A stretch of 64,000 nucleotides of DNA from Qipengyuania proteolytica. Its GTDB lineage: Bacteria; Pseudomonadota; Alphaproteobacteria; Sphingomonadales; Sphingomonadaceae. Below the pieces are notes generated by a model, which was given only the letters and a program-made list of their open reading frames with translations, was not told where the DNA came from and did not search any database. Made by a program: the position numbers and the translations under genes. The stretch's first letter is position 1; each line of letters starts with the position of its first letter. Positions 34,735-43,892 of the stretch are shown here, piece by piece. The stretch lies in the NCBI RefSeq assembly GCF_019711565.1, contig NZ_JAIGNN010000001.1, positions 434,001-498,000 on the forward strand. Direction: 5' to 3'.

Positions 34735-35151
34735 CTAGCGCTTCAATGCGGCGACGCAGGCGGCCCGGTCGACATCGAGGCCGTCGCTGGCGCGGCGTGC
34801 ATCGACATAGGTTGCGCCCGGTTCTCCACGCGGCTCGAGGGGGTAGAGGTAGATGTCGAGAACGCAGGCCTGACCGACGAACTGCAGCTTGCGGGCATCG
34901 CCCTCCTTCACCGTCAACCGGGGCGCGCCGAACATATTGGCGAGCGCGGTCTCGTTCTTGCCGATGACGCCCTCAAGGCCCGGCAGCTTCATGATCCGCG
35001 GCGCGCGAAAGGCGCCGCTCGAAGGGGCGGTGCGGACCTCTTGCGGTGGTGGCGCGGTGCGGACGGCGGGTTGCGGCGCGGACCCGTGGCCGGCCGGCGC
35101 CGTCGCGCAGGCTGCGAGCAGCGGCAGGAGAAGCAGGATCGAACTACGCAT
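34735..35151 (-). CDS. Predicted lipoprotein, unknown function
   Basis: A 138-residue protein with a lipoprotein signal (SSILLLLPLLAAC, Cys at residue 15). A Pro/Ala/Gly-rich linker to about residue 45 precedes a small domain with LEGVIGKNETALANMFGAPRLTVKEGDARKLQF and LDIYLYPLEPRGEP. The GKNETAL...FGAPRL...EG..RKLQF pattern looks like an SmpA/OmlA- or BamE-like fold, which is an inference. Its start overlaps the 3' end of the EI24-family gene by 8 bases, so the two are coupled. Confidence 0.7.
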   Translation of the reverse strand: MRSSILLLLPLLAACATAPAGHGSAPQPAVRTAPPPQEVRTAPSSGAFRAPRIMKLPGLEGVIGKNETALANMFGAPRLTVKEGDARKLQFVGQACVLDIYLYPLEPRGEPGATYVDARRASDGLDVDRAACVAALKR

Positions 35152-35839
35152 TGACGACGGGCTCCCGGGCGGCGCGGTGGACCAGATGGGTCGCGCTCGC
35201 GGCGCCGATAATGGGCGCGAGAAGGTTGAGGAAGGGTATGGCGAGCATGGCCGCGACGATGCCGCCCAGCGCGAAGCGCGTGCCTGCGCCGATCGGGGCG
35301 GTTTGCTGCGCTCCCTGGCGATGGCGCAGCCACACCATGTCCTGCAATTCGCGCCCCAGCAGCACGGCGTTGACCGCCCAGAACACGATCGCGGGCCCGA
35401 TCGCGGTGAACAGCAGTACCAGCGCCACGGGCAGGGCGACGAGGTTGAGCAGGATCACCCGCCCCGTCGCGCGCAGGCTGTTGGCCAGTTCCTCGCGGAA
35501 GGGAAGCAAGCGGGCGTTCGCTGCGTGGGCGGGGTAGTGGCGCGCCTCGACCGCGCGGACGACGTCGTCGGCGAAGAACTGCAGCACTGCCAGCGCGACG
35601 ATGCGGAACAGCAGCCAGCCCGCGATCACGGTGAAGAGAACGGCGGCGAGCGCGCTCAACTCGGCGCTGAAGGCGATGTCGAGTGACAGTAGCCAGTTGT
35701 AAAGCGCGGCCAGCACCGCGCCGCCGCCGACCACGAAGATCGCCAGCGTCAGCGCAAGGCTCTTGGCCAGCACCCGCAGGATTGCCGGGTCACCGAGCTG
35801 GCCGATGGCAAGGGAAAGGGCGCGGGGGAGCGAGACCAT
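35144..35839 (-). CDS. EI24/CysZ-like membrane protein
   Basis: A 231-residue inner-membrane protein of the EI24 domain family with about five hydrophobic segments (roughly 25-50, 60-90, 125-150, 150-165, 195-220). Useful landmarks are FFADDVVRAVEARHYP, ILLNLVALPVALVLLFTAIGP and AVNAVLLGRELQDMVWLRH, typical of the bacterial EI24/CysZ group. CysZ imports sulfate in enterobacteria; with no cys genes nearby that substrate is not supported here. Coupled to the lipoprotein gene downstream. Confidence 0.82.
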   Translation of the reverse strand: MVSLPRALSLAIGQLGDPAILRVLAKSLALTLAIFVVGGGAVLAALYNWLLSLDIAFSAELSALAAVLFTVIAGWLLFRIVALAVLQFFADDVVRAVEARHYPAHAANARLLPFREELANSLRATGRVILLNLVALPVALVLLFTAIGPAIVFWAVNAVLLGRELQDMVWLRHRQGAQQTAPIGAGTRFALGGIVAAMLAIPFLNLLAPIIGAASATHLVHRAAREPVVNA

Positions 35840-35953
35840 GGGCGGCGGGATGTGGGCGGGGCGTGGCCCCGAGTCAACGCCACGCTTGGCCTATGCCCGA
35901 TGAACCGCTAACCGCGCCCGACATATCGAGATTCCCGCTTCCCCGGAGTACCC

Positions 35954-36949
35954 ATGACCGAACCCCGCTACGACGTGATCGCCATCGGCAATGCCATCGT
36001 CGACGTGATGTCCCCCTGCACCGACGAGCTCATCGACGAGCTCGAGCTCAACAAGGGCGGCATGACGCTGGTCGACGAGGAGGGCGCGCGGCGGCTCTAT
36101 GCAGCCATGGGTCCGGCGAAGGAAATCTCCGGCGGCTCGGCGGCCAATACGCTGGCGGGCATGTCGGCGCTGGGCGCGCAGTGCGCCTTCGTCGGCCAGG
36201 TGGCGAAGGACCAGCTCGGCGACGTCTTCTGCCACGACATCCGCGCGGTCGGCATCGATTTCGACACGCCTGCGCGCGAAGGCCAGCCTTCGACCGCGCG
36301 CTGCCTGATCTTCGTGACGCCCGATGGCGAGCGGACGATGAACACCTTCCTCGGTGCGAGCCAGTTCCTGCCGCCCGCCGCGCTCGACGACGAGCTGATC
36401 GCCAGCGCCGCGATCCTCTATCTCGAAGGCTACCTCTGGGACCCCGAAGAGCCGCGCAGCGCGATGCGCCACGCGATCGACGTCGCCCGCAAGGCCGGCC
36501 GCAAGGTCGCCTTCACCGCCAGCGAAAGCTTCGTGATCGACCGCCACGGCGACGATTTCCGCGCGCTGATCGACGAAGGCCAGATCGACATCCTGTTCGT
36601 CAACGAGCACGAATTGGCCTCGCTGACCGGTGAGAGCGACTTCGAAAAGGGCGTCTCCATGGTGGCGGGCAAGGTCCCGGTCCTCGTCGCCACCCGCAGC
36701 GCCAAGGGCGCGGTCGCGGTGGCGCATGGCGAACGCGCCGAAGTCGCCGCCGAGCCGATCGCAAAGGTGGTCGACACCACCGGGGCGGGCGACCTGTTCG
36801 CCGCCGGCTTCCTTACGGGCCATGCGCGCGGCGAAAGCCTCGAGACCTGCCTGCGCATGGGCGCGATCTGCGCGGCGGAAATCATCAGCCACTATGGCGC
36901 GCGCAGCGAAGCGGACCTCAAGGCGCTGGTTGCCGCAAAGCTGGGCTGA
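35954..36949 (+). CDS. PfkB family kinase, adenosine kinase-like
   Basis: A 331-residue ribokinase-fold kinase. N-terminal YDVIAIGNAIVDVM, GGSAANTLAGMSALGAQ and VGQVAKDQLGDVF (substrate side) and C-terminal VDTTGAGDLFAAGFLTG with the catalytic Asp of GAGD are all present. The set with ARCLIFVTPDGERTMNTFLGAS is typical of the alphaproteobacterial adenosine kinase group. It would phosphorylate adenosine or a sugar. Convergent with a cytochrome gene 9 bases downstream; single-gene unit. Confidence 0.9.
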   Translation: MTEPRYDVIAIGNAIVDVMSPCTDELIDELELNKGGMTLVDEEGARRLYAAMGPAKEISGGSAANTLAGMSALGAQCAFVGQVAKDQLGDVFCHDIRAVGIDFDTPAREGQPSTARCLIFVTPDGERTMNTFLGASQFLPPAALDDELIASAAILYLEGYLWDPEEPRSAMRHAIDVARKAGRKVAFTASESFVIDRHGDDFRALIDEGQIDILFVNEHELASLTGESDFEKGVSMVAGKVPVLVATRSAKGAVAVAHGERAEVAAEPIAKVVDTTGAGDLFAAGFLTGHARGESLETCLRMGAICAAEIISHYGARSEADLKALVAAKLG

Positions 36950-36958
36950 GGCCCGTGC

Positions 36959-37369
36959 TCAGGACACCGGCTTGACGTAATCCGGGTCGCGCAGCCGCAG
37001 CATGTGGCGCTCGATCGTGGCGACCTGATCGTCGTCGAGGGTGAAGCTCATCTGCGAAGGATAGTTGTGCGCATTGCGCAGCCACACGTCGAGCGTATCG
37101 GCGGTGAGGCCCGGACTGTTCGCCACATCGGCGAAGTTCGGCGCACGCGGATCGGGCGATATCGCCAGCGGCTCGACGGCGTGGCAGCTACCGCAGGCCT
37201 GTTTGACGAAAGCGAGATCGGATTGCGGATCGCCTTTGCCCGGCGCGGCCGCGAGCGGTGCGGGCGTCGATTCGACCGGCCCGGCGTAGGAGCCACCCGT
37301 GCAGGCGGCGAGCACCAGCGCCGAACTTGCTGCGGCGAAGAAGGCATGGGTGACTGTCGTGCGGGTCAT
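36959..37369 (-). CDS. Small c-type cytochrome, predicted lipoprotein
   Basis: A 136-residue protein. It has a lipobox (VLAAC, Cys at about residue 24), a Pro/Ala linker, one heme-binding CGSCH motif (QACGSCHAVEPL) and a likely distal Met ligand in YPSQMSF, followed by a closing helix (VATIERHMLRL). It is a monoheme cytochrome c of class I type, periplasmic and membrane-anchored. ATG 37369 gives a proper lipoprotein signal; the longer frame to 37471 does not. No oxidase gene adjoins it. Confidence 0.85.
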   Translation of the reverse strand: MTRTTVTHAFFAAASSALVLAACTGGSYAGPVESTPAPLAAAPGKGDPQSDLAFVKQACGSCHAVEPLAISPDPRAPNFADVANSPGLTADTLDVWLRNAHNYPSQMSFTLDDDQVATIERHMLRLRDPDYVKPVS

Positions 37370-37683
37370 ATAGCCATGATGCGCCCGCCGGGGCTGGTCG
37401 ATCAATGGCAAAGTTGCGCGCCGTGCAAGTTGATCAAATACAACCGACACGCGGTTTTGGAGCGAACGCAAATTGGCGTGCCGAAACGCTGAAGCCCCGC
37501 ACGGCTGGCGGGCTTCGAGAGGGGGTTCGATATACGCGAATCAAAGAGCGATCCTGACGCTAGCCCAGTGGGTAGTCTGTAGGAAAGTGGCGAAAATGGC
37601 CAAACTAGTGCCGAGTTGTTTTTGGCGTTTAGGTAATATCAAGGCCGACTACTTAGACGCGCAGCAATCTCGGAGGGTTGCTT
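37370..37683. other. 314-base intergenic region
   Basis: No gene is supported. It contains a hairpin, GAAGCCC (37491-37497) with GGGCTTC (37510-37516), without a T run. The right half (about 37590-37640) is AT-richer than its surroundings and probably holds the promoter of the lipoprotein gene at 37684; no clear -35/-10 pair was settled on. Confidence 0.5.
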
Positions 37684-38022
37684 ATGTCGTTCGCGCTAAA
37701 ATTTCCTACCCTCGTCTCTCTGGCGGCTGCTCTAGCTGTGAGTGGGTGCAACGCTCCGGCACAGCCTTCGCAAGAGGCCGTCGAAACGGTGCATTGCGCG
37801 ATGATGCTCACCTATTTCGACGAAATGGCCGACCGGCTACCAAGCACCAATCCGGATGTTGCCCGTGACATAAAGGTTGGGGCCGTAAAGGCGATGCAAA
37901 AGTTCGAGGCGCTCGATTTGCCATACAAGCGAGAATATGCCGCGCGCACAATTGAGGAAATCAAGGACAATCCGGGCAAGGGCGAGGGCTATTTGATGCA
38001 CTGCATCAAGATCAATCGCTGA
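37684..38022 (+). CDS. Predicted small lipoprotein, unknown function
   Basis: A 112-residue protein with a lipoprotein signal (TLVSLAAALAVSGCNA, Cys at about residue 22). The mature part has two further Cys (TVHCAMM and YLMHCIKINR near the end), which probably pair, and helical segments. A GGAGGG at 37672-37677 sits 6 bases before ATG 37684, so the TTG at 37678 is rejected. The gene and its upstream region are lower in GC than neighbours, which hints at lineage-specific acquisition. No family is recognised. Confidence 0.7.
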   Translation: MSFALKFPTLVSLAAALAVSGCNAPAQPSQEAVETVHCAMMLTYFDEMADRLPSTNPDVARDIKVGAVKAMQKFEALDLPYKREYAARTIEEIKDNPGKGEGYLMHCIKINR

Positions 38023-38075
38023 ACCTCGCGTGCGCGAGCTTCTGATTTCTTGACCCTTCTTCCGATCGACGAGAG

Positions 38076-39350
38076 CTACCCCCGCTCCCGACGCACTTCC
38101 CTCTGCCCGATATCGCGCCTGCAGAACCCGTCCGCGAAGTCGATGGCATCCACCGCGGCGTAGGCGTTCCGCTGCGCCTCGGTGGCGCTGGCGCCGCGGG
38201 CGGTGACGTTGAGCACGCGGCCGCCGCTGCTGGTGAGGGTGTCTCCCGCCATGGTCGTGCCGGCGTGGAAGACCTTCGCACCGTTCGCCTCGGCCTCCCC
38301 GAGGTCGATCGTGCCGCCCTTCTTCGGCGTGCCGGGATAACCTTCGGCCGCCATCACCACGGTCAGCGCGAAATCGTCCGACAGCCTGGGTGCGGCGACC
38401 TCGCCCAGCGTGCCTCGCGCGCAGGCGAGCATCAGTTCGACGAGGTCGCTCTCCAGCCGCATCATCAGCACCTGGCATTCGGGATCGCCGAAACGCGCGT
38501 TGTATTCGATCAGCTGGGGGCCGTCCTGCGTCAGCATGAGGCCCGCATAGAGCACGCCCGAATAGGGCATGCCCTCGGCCGCCATGGTGCGCACGGTCGG
38601 CTCGACGATCTCGCGCATGACCTGCGCCTGCAGCGCCTCGGTCAGCACGGGGGCGGGCGAATAGGCCCCCATCCCGCCGGTGTTGGGGCCGGTATCGCCC
38701 TCGCCCACTCGCTTGTGGTCCTGCGCGGTGCCAATGGGGACGATGGCGGTGCCGTCGGTCAGTGCGAAGAAGCTCGCTTCCTCGCCGGTGAGGAACTGCT
38801 CGATCACCACTTCGCTGCCCGCCGGGCCGAACTGGCCATCGAACATGTCGCCCAGCGCTTCCTGCGCCTCCTCGTAGGTTTCGGCGATGACCACCCCCTT
38901 GCCCGCAGCCAGCCCGTCGGCCTTGAGCACGAAGGGCGGCTTGAACCGCTTCAGCGCGCCCCATGCCGCTTCCAGCGAGTTGCAGCGCTCGTAGCGCGCG
39001 GTGGGGATGCTGGCGCGCTGGCACAGCTCCTTGGTGAAGCCCTTGCTGCCCTCGAGCTGCGCCGCCTGTTTCGAGGGGCCGAAAGTGTCGATGCCGGCCG
39101 CGCGGAGGCTGTCGGCAAGCCCGTCGACCAGCGGCGCTTCGGGGCCGATGACGACGAGGCCGATGGCATTTTCGCGCGCGAAGGCGATCACCGCCTCATG
39201 ATCGGTCGCATCGAGCGCGACGCAAGTTGCATCCTGCGCTATGCCGGGATTGCCCGGGGCTGCCCACAGCTTGTCGCACAGCGGCGATTGCGCCAGTTTC
39301 CACGCCAGCGCATGTTCGCGGCCGCCCGAGCCGAGCAAGAGGATATTCAT
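38076..39350 (-). CDS. purD: Phosphoribosylamine-glycine ligase
   Basis: A 424-residue ATP-grasp enzyme of purine synthesis, usual length. Landmarks are [18 protein letters not shown] at the start, [80 protein letters not shown] and [13 protein letters not shown]. The conserved [10 protein letters not shown] fixes the start at 39350, where it overlaps the start codon of divergent xseA within the four bases CATG. Confidence 0.97.
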   Translation of the reverse strand: MNILLLGSGGREHALAWKLAQSPLCDKLWAAPGNPGIAQDATCVALDATDHEAVIAFARENAIGLVVIGPEAPLVDGLADSLRAAGIDTFGPSKQAAQLEGSKGFTKELCQRASIPTARYERCNSLEAAWGALKRFKPPFVLKADGLAAGKGVVIAETYEEAQEALGDMFDGQFGPAGSEVVIEQFLTGEEASFFALTDGTAIVPIGTAQDHKRVGEGDTGPNTGGMGAYSPAPVLTEALQAQVMREIVEPTVRTMAAEGMPYSGVLYAGLMLTQDGPQLIEYNARFGDPECQVLMMRLESDLVELMLACARGTLGEVAAPRLSDDFALTVVMAAEGYPGTPKKGGTIDLGEAEANGAKVFHAGTTMAGDTLTSSGGRVLNVTARGASATEAQRNAYAAVDAIDFADGFCRRDIGQREVRRERG

Positions 39351-40746
39351 GGCAAGCGAGTTCCCGGATGACGATGACAATGCGGGCTTGGTAGCGAAGG
39401 GTCGCACGGGCGACAACGCCGAGCCGCTGACGATCTCGGAAATATCGCAGGCGCTCAAGCGGACGGTGGAGGATCGCTTCGGCTTCGTCCGGCTGCGCGG
39501 CGAATTGTCGGGCGTGAAGCGGGCGGCATCGGGCCACCTTTACTGCGCGCTCAAGGACGAGAAAGCGGTTCTCGACGGGGTGATGTGGCGCGGCCAGGCC
39601 GATCGCCTGCCGTTCCGCCCGGAGGACGGGCTGGAGGTGGTCGCCTCGGGCAAGCTCACGACCTATCCGGGGCGCAGCAAGTACCAGATCGTGATCGAGC
39701 GGATGGAGCTCGCGGGCGAGGGCGCGCTGCTGGCGCTGCTCGAGAAGACGCGGGCACGATTGCAGGCCGAGGGACTGTTCGCGGCCGAGCGCAAGCAGCC
39801 GCTGCCCTTCCTGCCGCGCACCATCGGCGTCGTCACCTCGCCCACCGGGGCAGTGATCCGCGACATCCTCCACCGGCTGGCGGACCGCTTTCCCAGCCGT
39901 GTGATCGTGTGGCCCGTGCTGGTGCAGGGGCAGGGCGCGGCAGAGCAGGTGGCGGGCGCGGTGCGCGGGTTCTCGGCCCTGCCAGAGGGTCATCCCGACC
40001 GGCCCGATCTCGTCATCGTCGCGCGCGGTGGCGGCTCGATCGAGGATCTGTGGAGCTTCAACGAGGAAGTGGTCGTGCGCGCCATCGCCGATTGCCCGAT
40101 CCCCACGATCAGCGCGGTCGGCCACGAAACCGACACGACGCTCGCCGACTACGCTGCCGACCGCCGCGCGCCGACCCCCACAGCCGCTGCCGAGATGGCC
40201 GTGCCGGTGCGCGCCGAGCTCGCCGCGACGCTGAAGGACTTCGCCGCGCGCAAGGAGCGCGCGATCCTGCGCCCGGTGCAGCTGGGCCGTGAGCGGCTGG
40301 AGGCGCGCGCCGAACGGTTGCCCTCGCCCGAGACGCTGCTGCAGCCGCAGGCACAGCGGCTCGACGAACTGGCCGAGAAGCTGCGGCGCGGGCTGACCGA
40401 CAGCGTGGCGCGCGGGCGCGAGCGGCTGCAATCGGACCGCGCGCGGCTCAATGCTCCGTTGTTGAGGAGCCGCATCGACCAGGCGCAGCAGCGCCTGTCT
40501 GCCGTCGCGCGGCTCATGGTCTCGCTCGATCCCGACAATGTGCTCAAGCGCGGCTATGTGCGGGTGACGGGGCCCGACGGACGTACGCTGACCGACAAAG
40601 CGGCGGCCGCGAAGGAAGCGGCGCTGATGCTCAAGTTCCGCGACGGCGATCTGGCGGTTGCGACCGGCGGCGCGCCTGCGCCGAGGCCGGCGCGGACGGC
40701 CCCGAAAAAGGGAACGCCGCCTAAACAGGATGATTTGTTCGGTTAA
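39349..40746 (+). CDS. xseA: Exodeoxyribonuclease VII large subunit
   Basis: A 465-residue XseA. An OB-fold (about 25-120) with [27 protein letters not shown] and [22 protein letters not shown] precedes the nuclease core with [64 protein letters not shown], then a long coiled-coil and a basic C-terminus. It degrades single-stranded DNA with XseB. GAGGA before ATG 39349 supports the start, which is embedded in the divergent purD start. DUF2093 follows 24 bases later. Confidence 0.95.
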   Translation: MASEFPDDDDNAGLVAKGRTGDNAEPLTISEISQALKRTVEDRFGFVRLRGELSGVKRAASGHLYCALKDEKAVLDGVMWRGQADRLPFRPEDGLEVVASGKLTTYPGRSKYQIVIERMELAGEGALLALLEKTRARLQAEGLFAAERKQPLPFLPRTIGVVTSPTGAVIRDILHRLADRFPSRVIVWPVLVQGQGAAEQVAGAVRGFSALPEGHPDRPDLVIVARGGGSIEDLWSFNEEVVVRAIADCPIPTISAVGHETDTTLADYAADRRAPTPTAAAEMAVPVRAELAATLKDFAARKERAILRPVQLGRERLEARAERLPSPETLLQPQAQRLDELAEKLRRGLTDSVARGRERLQSDRARLNAPLLRSRIDQAQQRLSAVARLMVSLDPDNVLKRGYVRVTGPDGRTLTDKAAAAKEAALMLKFRDGDLAVATGGAPAPRPARTAPKKGTPPKQDDLFG

Positions 40747-40770
40747 TCGCGACCTGCTAAGATCACGCCC

Positions 40771-40980
40771 ATGCTGATGAACAAGAATTCCTCGCCCTCG
40801 AACGGCGAAGCGCGGCTCCACTACGGGCCGAGCGGCTTTCGCGTCCTGCGCGCGGGCCAGCACGTGATCTGCGCGATGAGCGGAGTGCCGATCCCGCTGG
40901 AGGAGCTGCGCTACTGGTCGGTCGAGTACCAGGAGCCCTATGCCAGCGCCCAGCTCGCGACGGAGCGGCTGAAACCGTGA
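40771..40980 (+). CDS. DUF2093 family protein
   Basis: A 69-residue protein of the alphaproteobacterial DUF2093 family: EARLHYGPSGFRVLRAGQHVICAMSGVPIPLEELRYWSVEYQEPY covers almost the whole family profile. Function is unknown. It follows xseA, a common alphaproteobacterial order, and its GTGA end overlaps the GTG start of the M23 peptidase. Confidence 0.88.
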   Translation: MLMNKNSSPSNGEARLHYGPSGFRVLRAGQHVICAMSGVPIPLEELRYWSVEYQEPYASAQLATERLKP

Positions 40981-41894
40981 CCGCCGCAAGGGTCGCGCCA
41001 CTTCTCCTCCTGACCGCCGCCTGCGTGCCGACCTCCGCCGAGCAGGGCGAGCCGCAAACCGCACCCGTACCTGCTGCCATGCCGCCCGCTTCAGCGATGG
41101 AATCCGTTAGCGCCCCGGTCACGCGGCCGGCCCAGCGCGAGCGTTTCAGCTTCGATGGCGAGACAGAGCAGGGCGGCTGGATTCGCGGCCTCGCGCCGTC
41201 GGGAACGGTCCGTCTGTCAATCGGCGACACCGAGGTGCCGCTCGACGCTACGGGCCGATTTTTCGCCGGGTTCGACCGCGACGCAGATGGGTCTGCGACG
41301 CTGGTCGCGACGCTCGCCGACGGACGGATCGTAAGGGACCAGGTCGCGGTCAAGCCGCGGGCGTGGAATATCGAGCACGTCAATGTTGCGCGGCGCGCTG
41401 GCGGGGCTTCCGAAAGCTTCATGCAGCGCCGCGAGCCCGAACTCGCGGCCATCTGGAATGCCCGCCAGCAGCGCACGGGCGCAGAGGGTTGGCGGCAGGA
41501 TTTCGTCTGGCCGGTCGCGGGACGCATCTCGGGCCGGTTCGGTTCGCAGCGCATCTATCGCGGCGAACCGGGCAGCTACCATTCGGGCCTCGACATCGCG
41601 ACCGGCGGCAGCGGCACGCCCTATGTCGCGCCCGCCGATGGCGTGGTGGTGCTGGCGGCGGAGGATTTCAGCCTGGAAGGCAAACTGCTGATCATCGACC
41701 ACGGCAACGGGCTCAACAGCGCCTTCCTCCACTCCTCCGCGCTCTACGTCAAAGAGGGCGACCGGGTGACGCAAGGGCAGCGCATCGGCGCGATCGGTGC
41801 CTCGGGCCGCGCGACGGGGCCGCATCTGCACTGGAGCCTGAGCTGGAACGGGGCGCGGCTCGATCCGCTGCTGTTTCTCGGCCCGATGCCGTGA
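40977..41894 (+). CDS. M23 family LytM-type peptidase
   Basis: A 305-residue envelope peptidase. The N-terminus (VAPLLLLTAACVP) has a lipobox-like LTAAC. A central beta-rich region precedes the C-terminal LytM domain (about 185-300): PVAGRISGRFGSQR, the zinc site in YHSGLDIATG (His-x-x-x-Asp), VAPADGVVVLA, and GPHLHWSL with the catalytic/zinc His pair. All zinc residues are kept, so it should hydrolyse peptidoglycan cross-links. GTG start overlaps the DUF2093 stop. Confidence 0.9.
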   Translation: MTAARVAPLLLLTAACVPTSAEQGEPQTAPVPAAMPPASAMESVSAPVTRPAQRERFSFDGETEQGGWIRGLAPSGTVRLSIGDTEVPLDATGRFFAGFDRDADGSATLVATLADGRIVRDQVAVKPRAWNIEHVNVARRAGGASESFMQRREPELAAIWNARQQRTGAEGWRQDFVWPVAGRISGRFGSQRIYRGEPGSYHSGLDIATGGSGTPYVAPADGVVVLAAEDFSLEGKLLIIDHGNGLNSAFLHSSALYVKEGDRVTQGQRIGAIGASGRATGPHLHWSLSWNGARLDPLLFLGPMP

Positions 41895-41941
41895 TCCGCG
41901 CTTGACGCGCCGCCGTCCCGCCCCGACCTGACCGGCGATCC

Positions 41942-42937
41942 ATGCGCCCCAAGCGTCTCCTTCTCGGGCTTGCCCTCGCCGCCGCGCTTGCGCCCTCGCT
42001 CTGGGTGCGCAGCGAGCTGCCGAAGGTGAAGCCCTCTCCGCTCGGCGTGATCGAACAGGTTGCGCACGGAGCGGCGCAGGCCGGGCCCTTCACCCTCGTG
42101 GGCGCGTGGGAAATCGAAGGCCGCGGGCCGCTGTTCGGCGGCTTCTCGGCGCTCGTATCGCTGCCGGGCGACCGCTTCCTCGCCGGGACCGATGGCGGGC
42201 AGAAACTGATCTTCACGCGCCCCGATCGGGCAGGTCCGCCGCCGATCCTCAGCGCCTTCGGCAGCAAGGCCGATGCCGACAAGCTGCTGTTCGACCTCGA
42301 ATCGCTCACGCGCGATCCGGCGAGCGGAACGCTGTGGGGTGGTTACGAGGCGAGCAATTCGATCCGCCGCTTCGGTGCCGATCTGCTGCCCCAGGGACAG
42401 GTGGCACCTGCCGCCATGGCCGATTGGGGCGCCAACAGCGGCCCGGAAGCCTTCGCGCGGCTGGCGGACGGGCGGTTCCTGGCAATCGAGGAGCGTTCGA
42501 CCGGCTGGAACTCGGAAATCCATCGCGCGCTCGTGTTCGCCGGAGACCCGGCCGAGGGGGCGAAGCCAGAGGCTCTCACCGTTGCGGTACCCGGTGGCTA
42601 CCGCCCGGTCGACATGCTCGCCGCTCCCGATGGACAGCTGCTGGTGCTCCTGCGCGACTTCGCATTGGGCCTGCCGCCGACCTTTTCTACGGCCATCGCG
42701 GTCCTGCAACCTGACACGATTGCGCCCGGGGCGACCGTCAGGCTGGCCCTGCTCGCCAAACTAGGGGAGGCCTTCCCCGCCGACAATTTCGAGGGCATGG
42801 CGCTGACCGAAGATGCCGACGGCGTCCACTTGTGGCTGGTCTCGGACGACAATTTCATGGATTACCAGCACAGTTACCTGCTCAAGCTGCGCTGGAAAGA
42901 TCAGTCGAAGCGACAACGGCAAAAGGCGCGCGAGTGA
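41942..42937 (+). CDS. Esterase-like activity of phytase family protein
   Basis: A 331-residue exported protein (hydrophobic N-terminus LLLGLALAAALAPSLWV) with a beta-propeller-type domain: GGFSALVSLPGDRFLAGTDGGQKL, DLESLTRDPASGTLWGGYEASNSIRRF, PEAFARLADGRFLAIEE and NFEGMALTEDADGVHLWLVSDDNF. This matches the esterase-like phytase family (PF13449). Likely periplasmic; substrate unknown. The stop codon sits in the loop of the terminator shared with rpmB. Confidence 0.85.
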   Translation: MRPKRLLLGLALAAALAPSLWVRSELPKVKPSPLGVIEQVAHGAAQAGPFTLVGAWEIEGRGPLFGGFSALVSLPGDRFLAGTDGGQKLIFTRPDRAGPPPILSAFGSKADADKLLFDLESLTRDPASGTLWGGYEASNSIRRFGADLLPQGQVAPAAMADWGANSGPEAFARLADGRFLAIEERSTGWNSEIHRALVFAGDPAEGAKPEALTVAVPGGYRPVDMLAAPDGQLLVLLRDFALGLPPTFSTAIAVLQPDTIAPGATVRLALLAKLGEAFPADNFEGMALTEDADGVHLWLVSDDNFMDYQHSYLLKLRWKDQSKRQRQKARE

Positions 42938-42948
42938 CCCCGCGCGCC
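42925..42948. terminator. Terminator shared by rpmB and the esterase-like gene
   Basis: GGCGCGCG (42925-42932) pairs with CGCGCGCC (42941-42948); the A run at 42921-42924 gives a U run on the minus strand, making it the rpmB terminator. The TGA of the esterase-like gene (42935-42937) lies within the hairpin loop. Confidence 0.7.
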
Positions 42949-42989
42949 CTTGCGTGATTCGGTATCGAAAGCGCCGGAGCGCCGGCCTC

Positions 42990-43277
42990 TTACGAAGCGG
43001 CGGCAGCCTTCTTCAGCTCGCGCTTGACCTTGAGCGCGCTGGCCGAAAGCTTCTCGTCCTTGGTCTTCAGCAGCCAGTTGTCGAGGCCGCCATTGTGTTC
43101 GACCGAGCGCAGGCCCTGGGTCGACACGCGGAACTTGAAGCTGCGGTCGAGCTTCTCGCTCAGCAGCGTGACGTTCTGCAGGTTCGGCAGGAAGACCTTC
43201 TTGGTCTTGTTGTTGGCGTGGCTCACATTGTGGCCGACCTGGCGGCCCTTGCCGGTGAGTTCGCAAATGCGCGACAT
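42990..43277 (-). CDS. rpmB: 50S ribosomal protein L28
   Basis: A 95-residue L28 starting [27 protein letters not shown], with [25 protein letters not shown] and a basic/Ala tail. Length is typical for alphaproteobacteria. The upstream frame to 43811 is a shadow of tadA. Monocistronic with its own terminator. Confidence 0.97.
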   Translation of the reverse strand: MSRICELTGKGRQVGHNVSHANNKTKKVFLPNLQNVTLLSEKLDRSFKFRVSTQGLRSVEHNGGLDNWLLKTKDEKLSASALKVKRELKKAAAAS

Positions 43278-43433
43278 GATACGTCTCTCGTTCGAATGGT
43301 GGGGCGCGTTCCCTTGGCCGCATTGCGCGGGTGCGGGGCACGTTAATCCCGGAAAGCGGCGCGCATAGCGGCGAGGGTGCGAATCGTCAAGCACGTTGCA
43401 CCCTTGCCGCCTGCGGGCTAGCGCCACGGACAT

Positions 43434-43889
43434 ATGACCGGCTGGACCCTCCCGCAACCCATGCAGCGCGCGCTCGCGCTGGCCGAAGAGGCCGCTGCCG
43501 CGGGCGAGGTGCCGGTGGGTGCAGTGGTGACGCGCGGCGGAGTGGTCATTGCCGAGGCGCACAATAGGCCGCGCGAGAGCCACGATCCCACCGCCCATGC
43601 CGAAATCCTGGCGATTCGCCGCGCGGCCGAGGCGCTGGGCGACGAGCGCCTGACCGACTGCGAGCTGTGGGTCACGCTGGAGCCCTGCGCCATGTGCGCC
43701 GGCGCCGTGGTCCACGCGCGCATCGCGAAACTCTACTATGCCGCGAGCGACCCTAAGGGCGGCGCGGTCGAACACGGCGCGCGGGTGTTCGAGCAAGCGC
43801 AATGCCTGCACCGGCCCGAGGTCTATTCGGGCATGGGCGAGGCGCGCGCGGCGGAGTTGCTGCGCGAATTCTTCAGGGAACGGCGCTGA
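43434..43889 (+). CDS. tadA: tRNA-specific adenosine deaminase
   Basis: A 151-residue zinc deaminase that converts A34 to inosine in tRNA-Arg(ACG). Zinc motif HAEILAIR (His ligand and catalytic Glu) and [14 protein letters not shown] (two Cys ligands) are intact, and [11 protein letters not shown] and [14 protein letters not shown] fit TadA. Length is typical. Its stop is 3 bases from the stop of the convergent STAS-domain gene. Confidence 0.93.
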   Translation: MTGWTLPQPMQRALALAEEAAAAGEVPVGAVVTRGGVVIAEAHNRPRESHDPTAHAEILAIRRAAEALGDERLTDCELWVTLEPCAMCAGAVVHARIAKLYYAASDPKGGAVEHGARVFEQAQCLHRPEVYSGMGEARAAELLREFFRERR

Positions 43890-43892
43890 AAC

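Noticed and set aside
37491-37540. Possible tRNA-like remnant after the hairpin (GGTTCGATAT stretch)
   Set aside because: No acceptor stem, D arm or anticodon arm can be built around it.
39196-41064. 622-residue minus-strand frame opposite xseA
   Set aside because: Arg/His-rich antisense shadow of a well-conserved gene.
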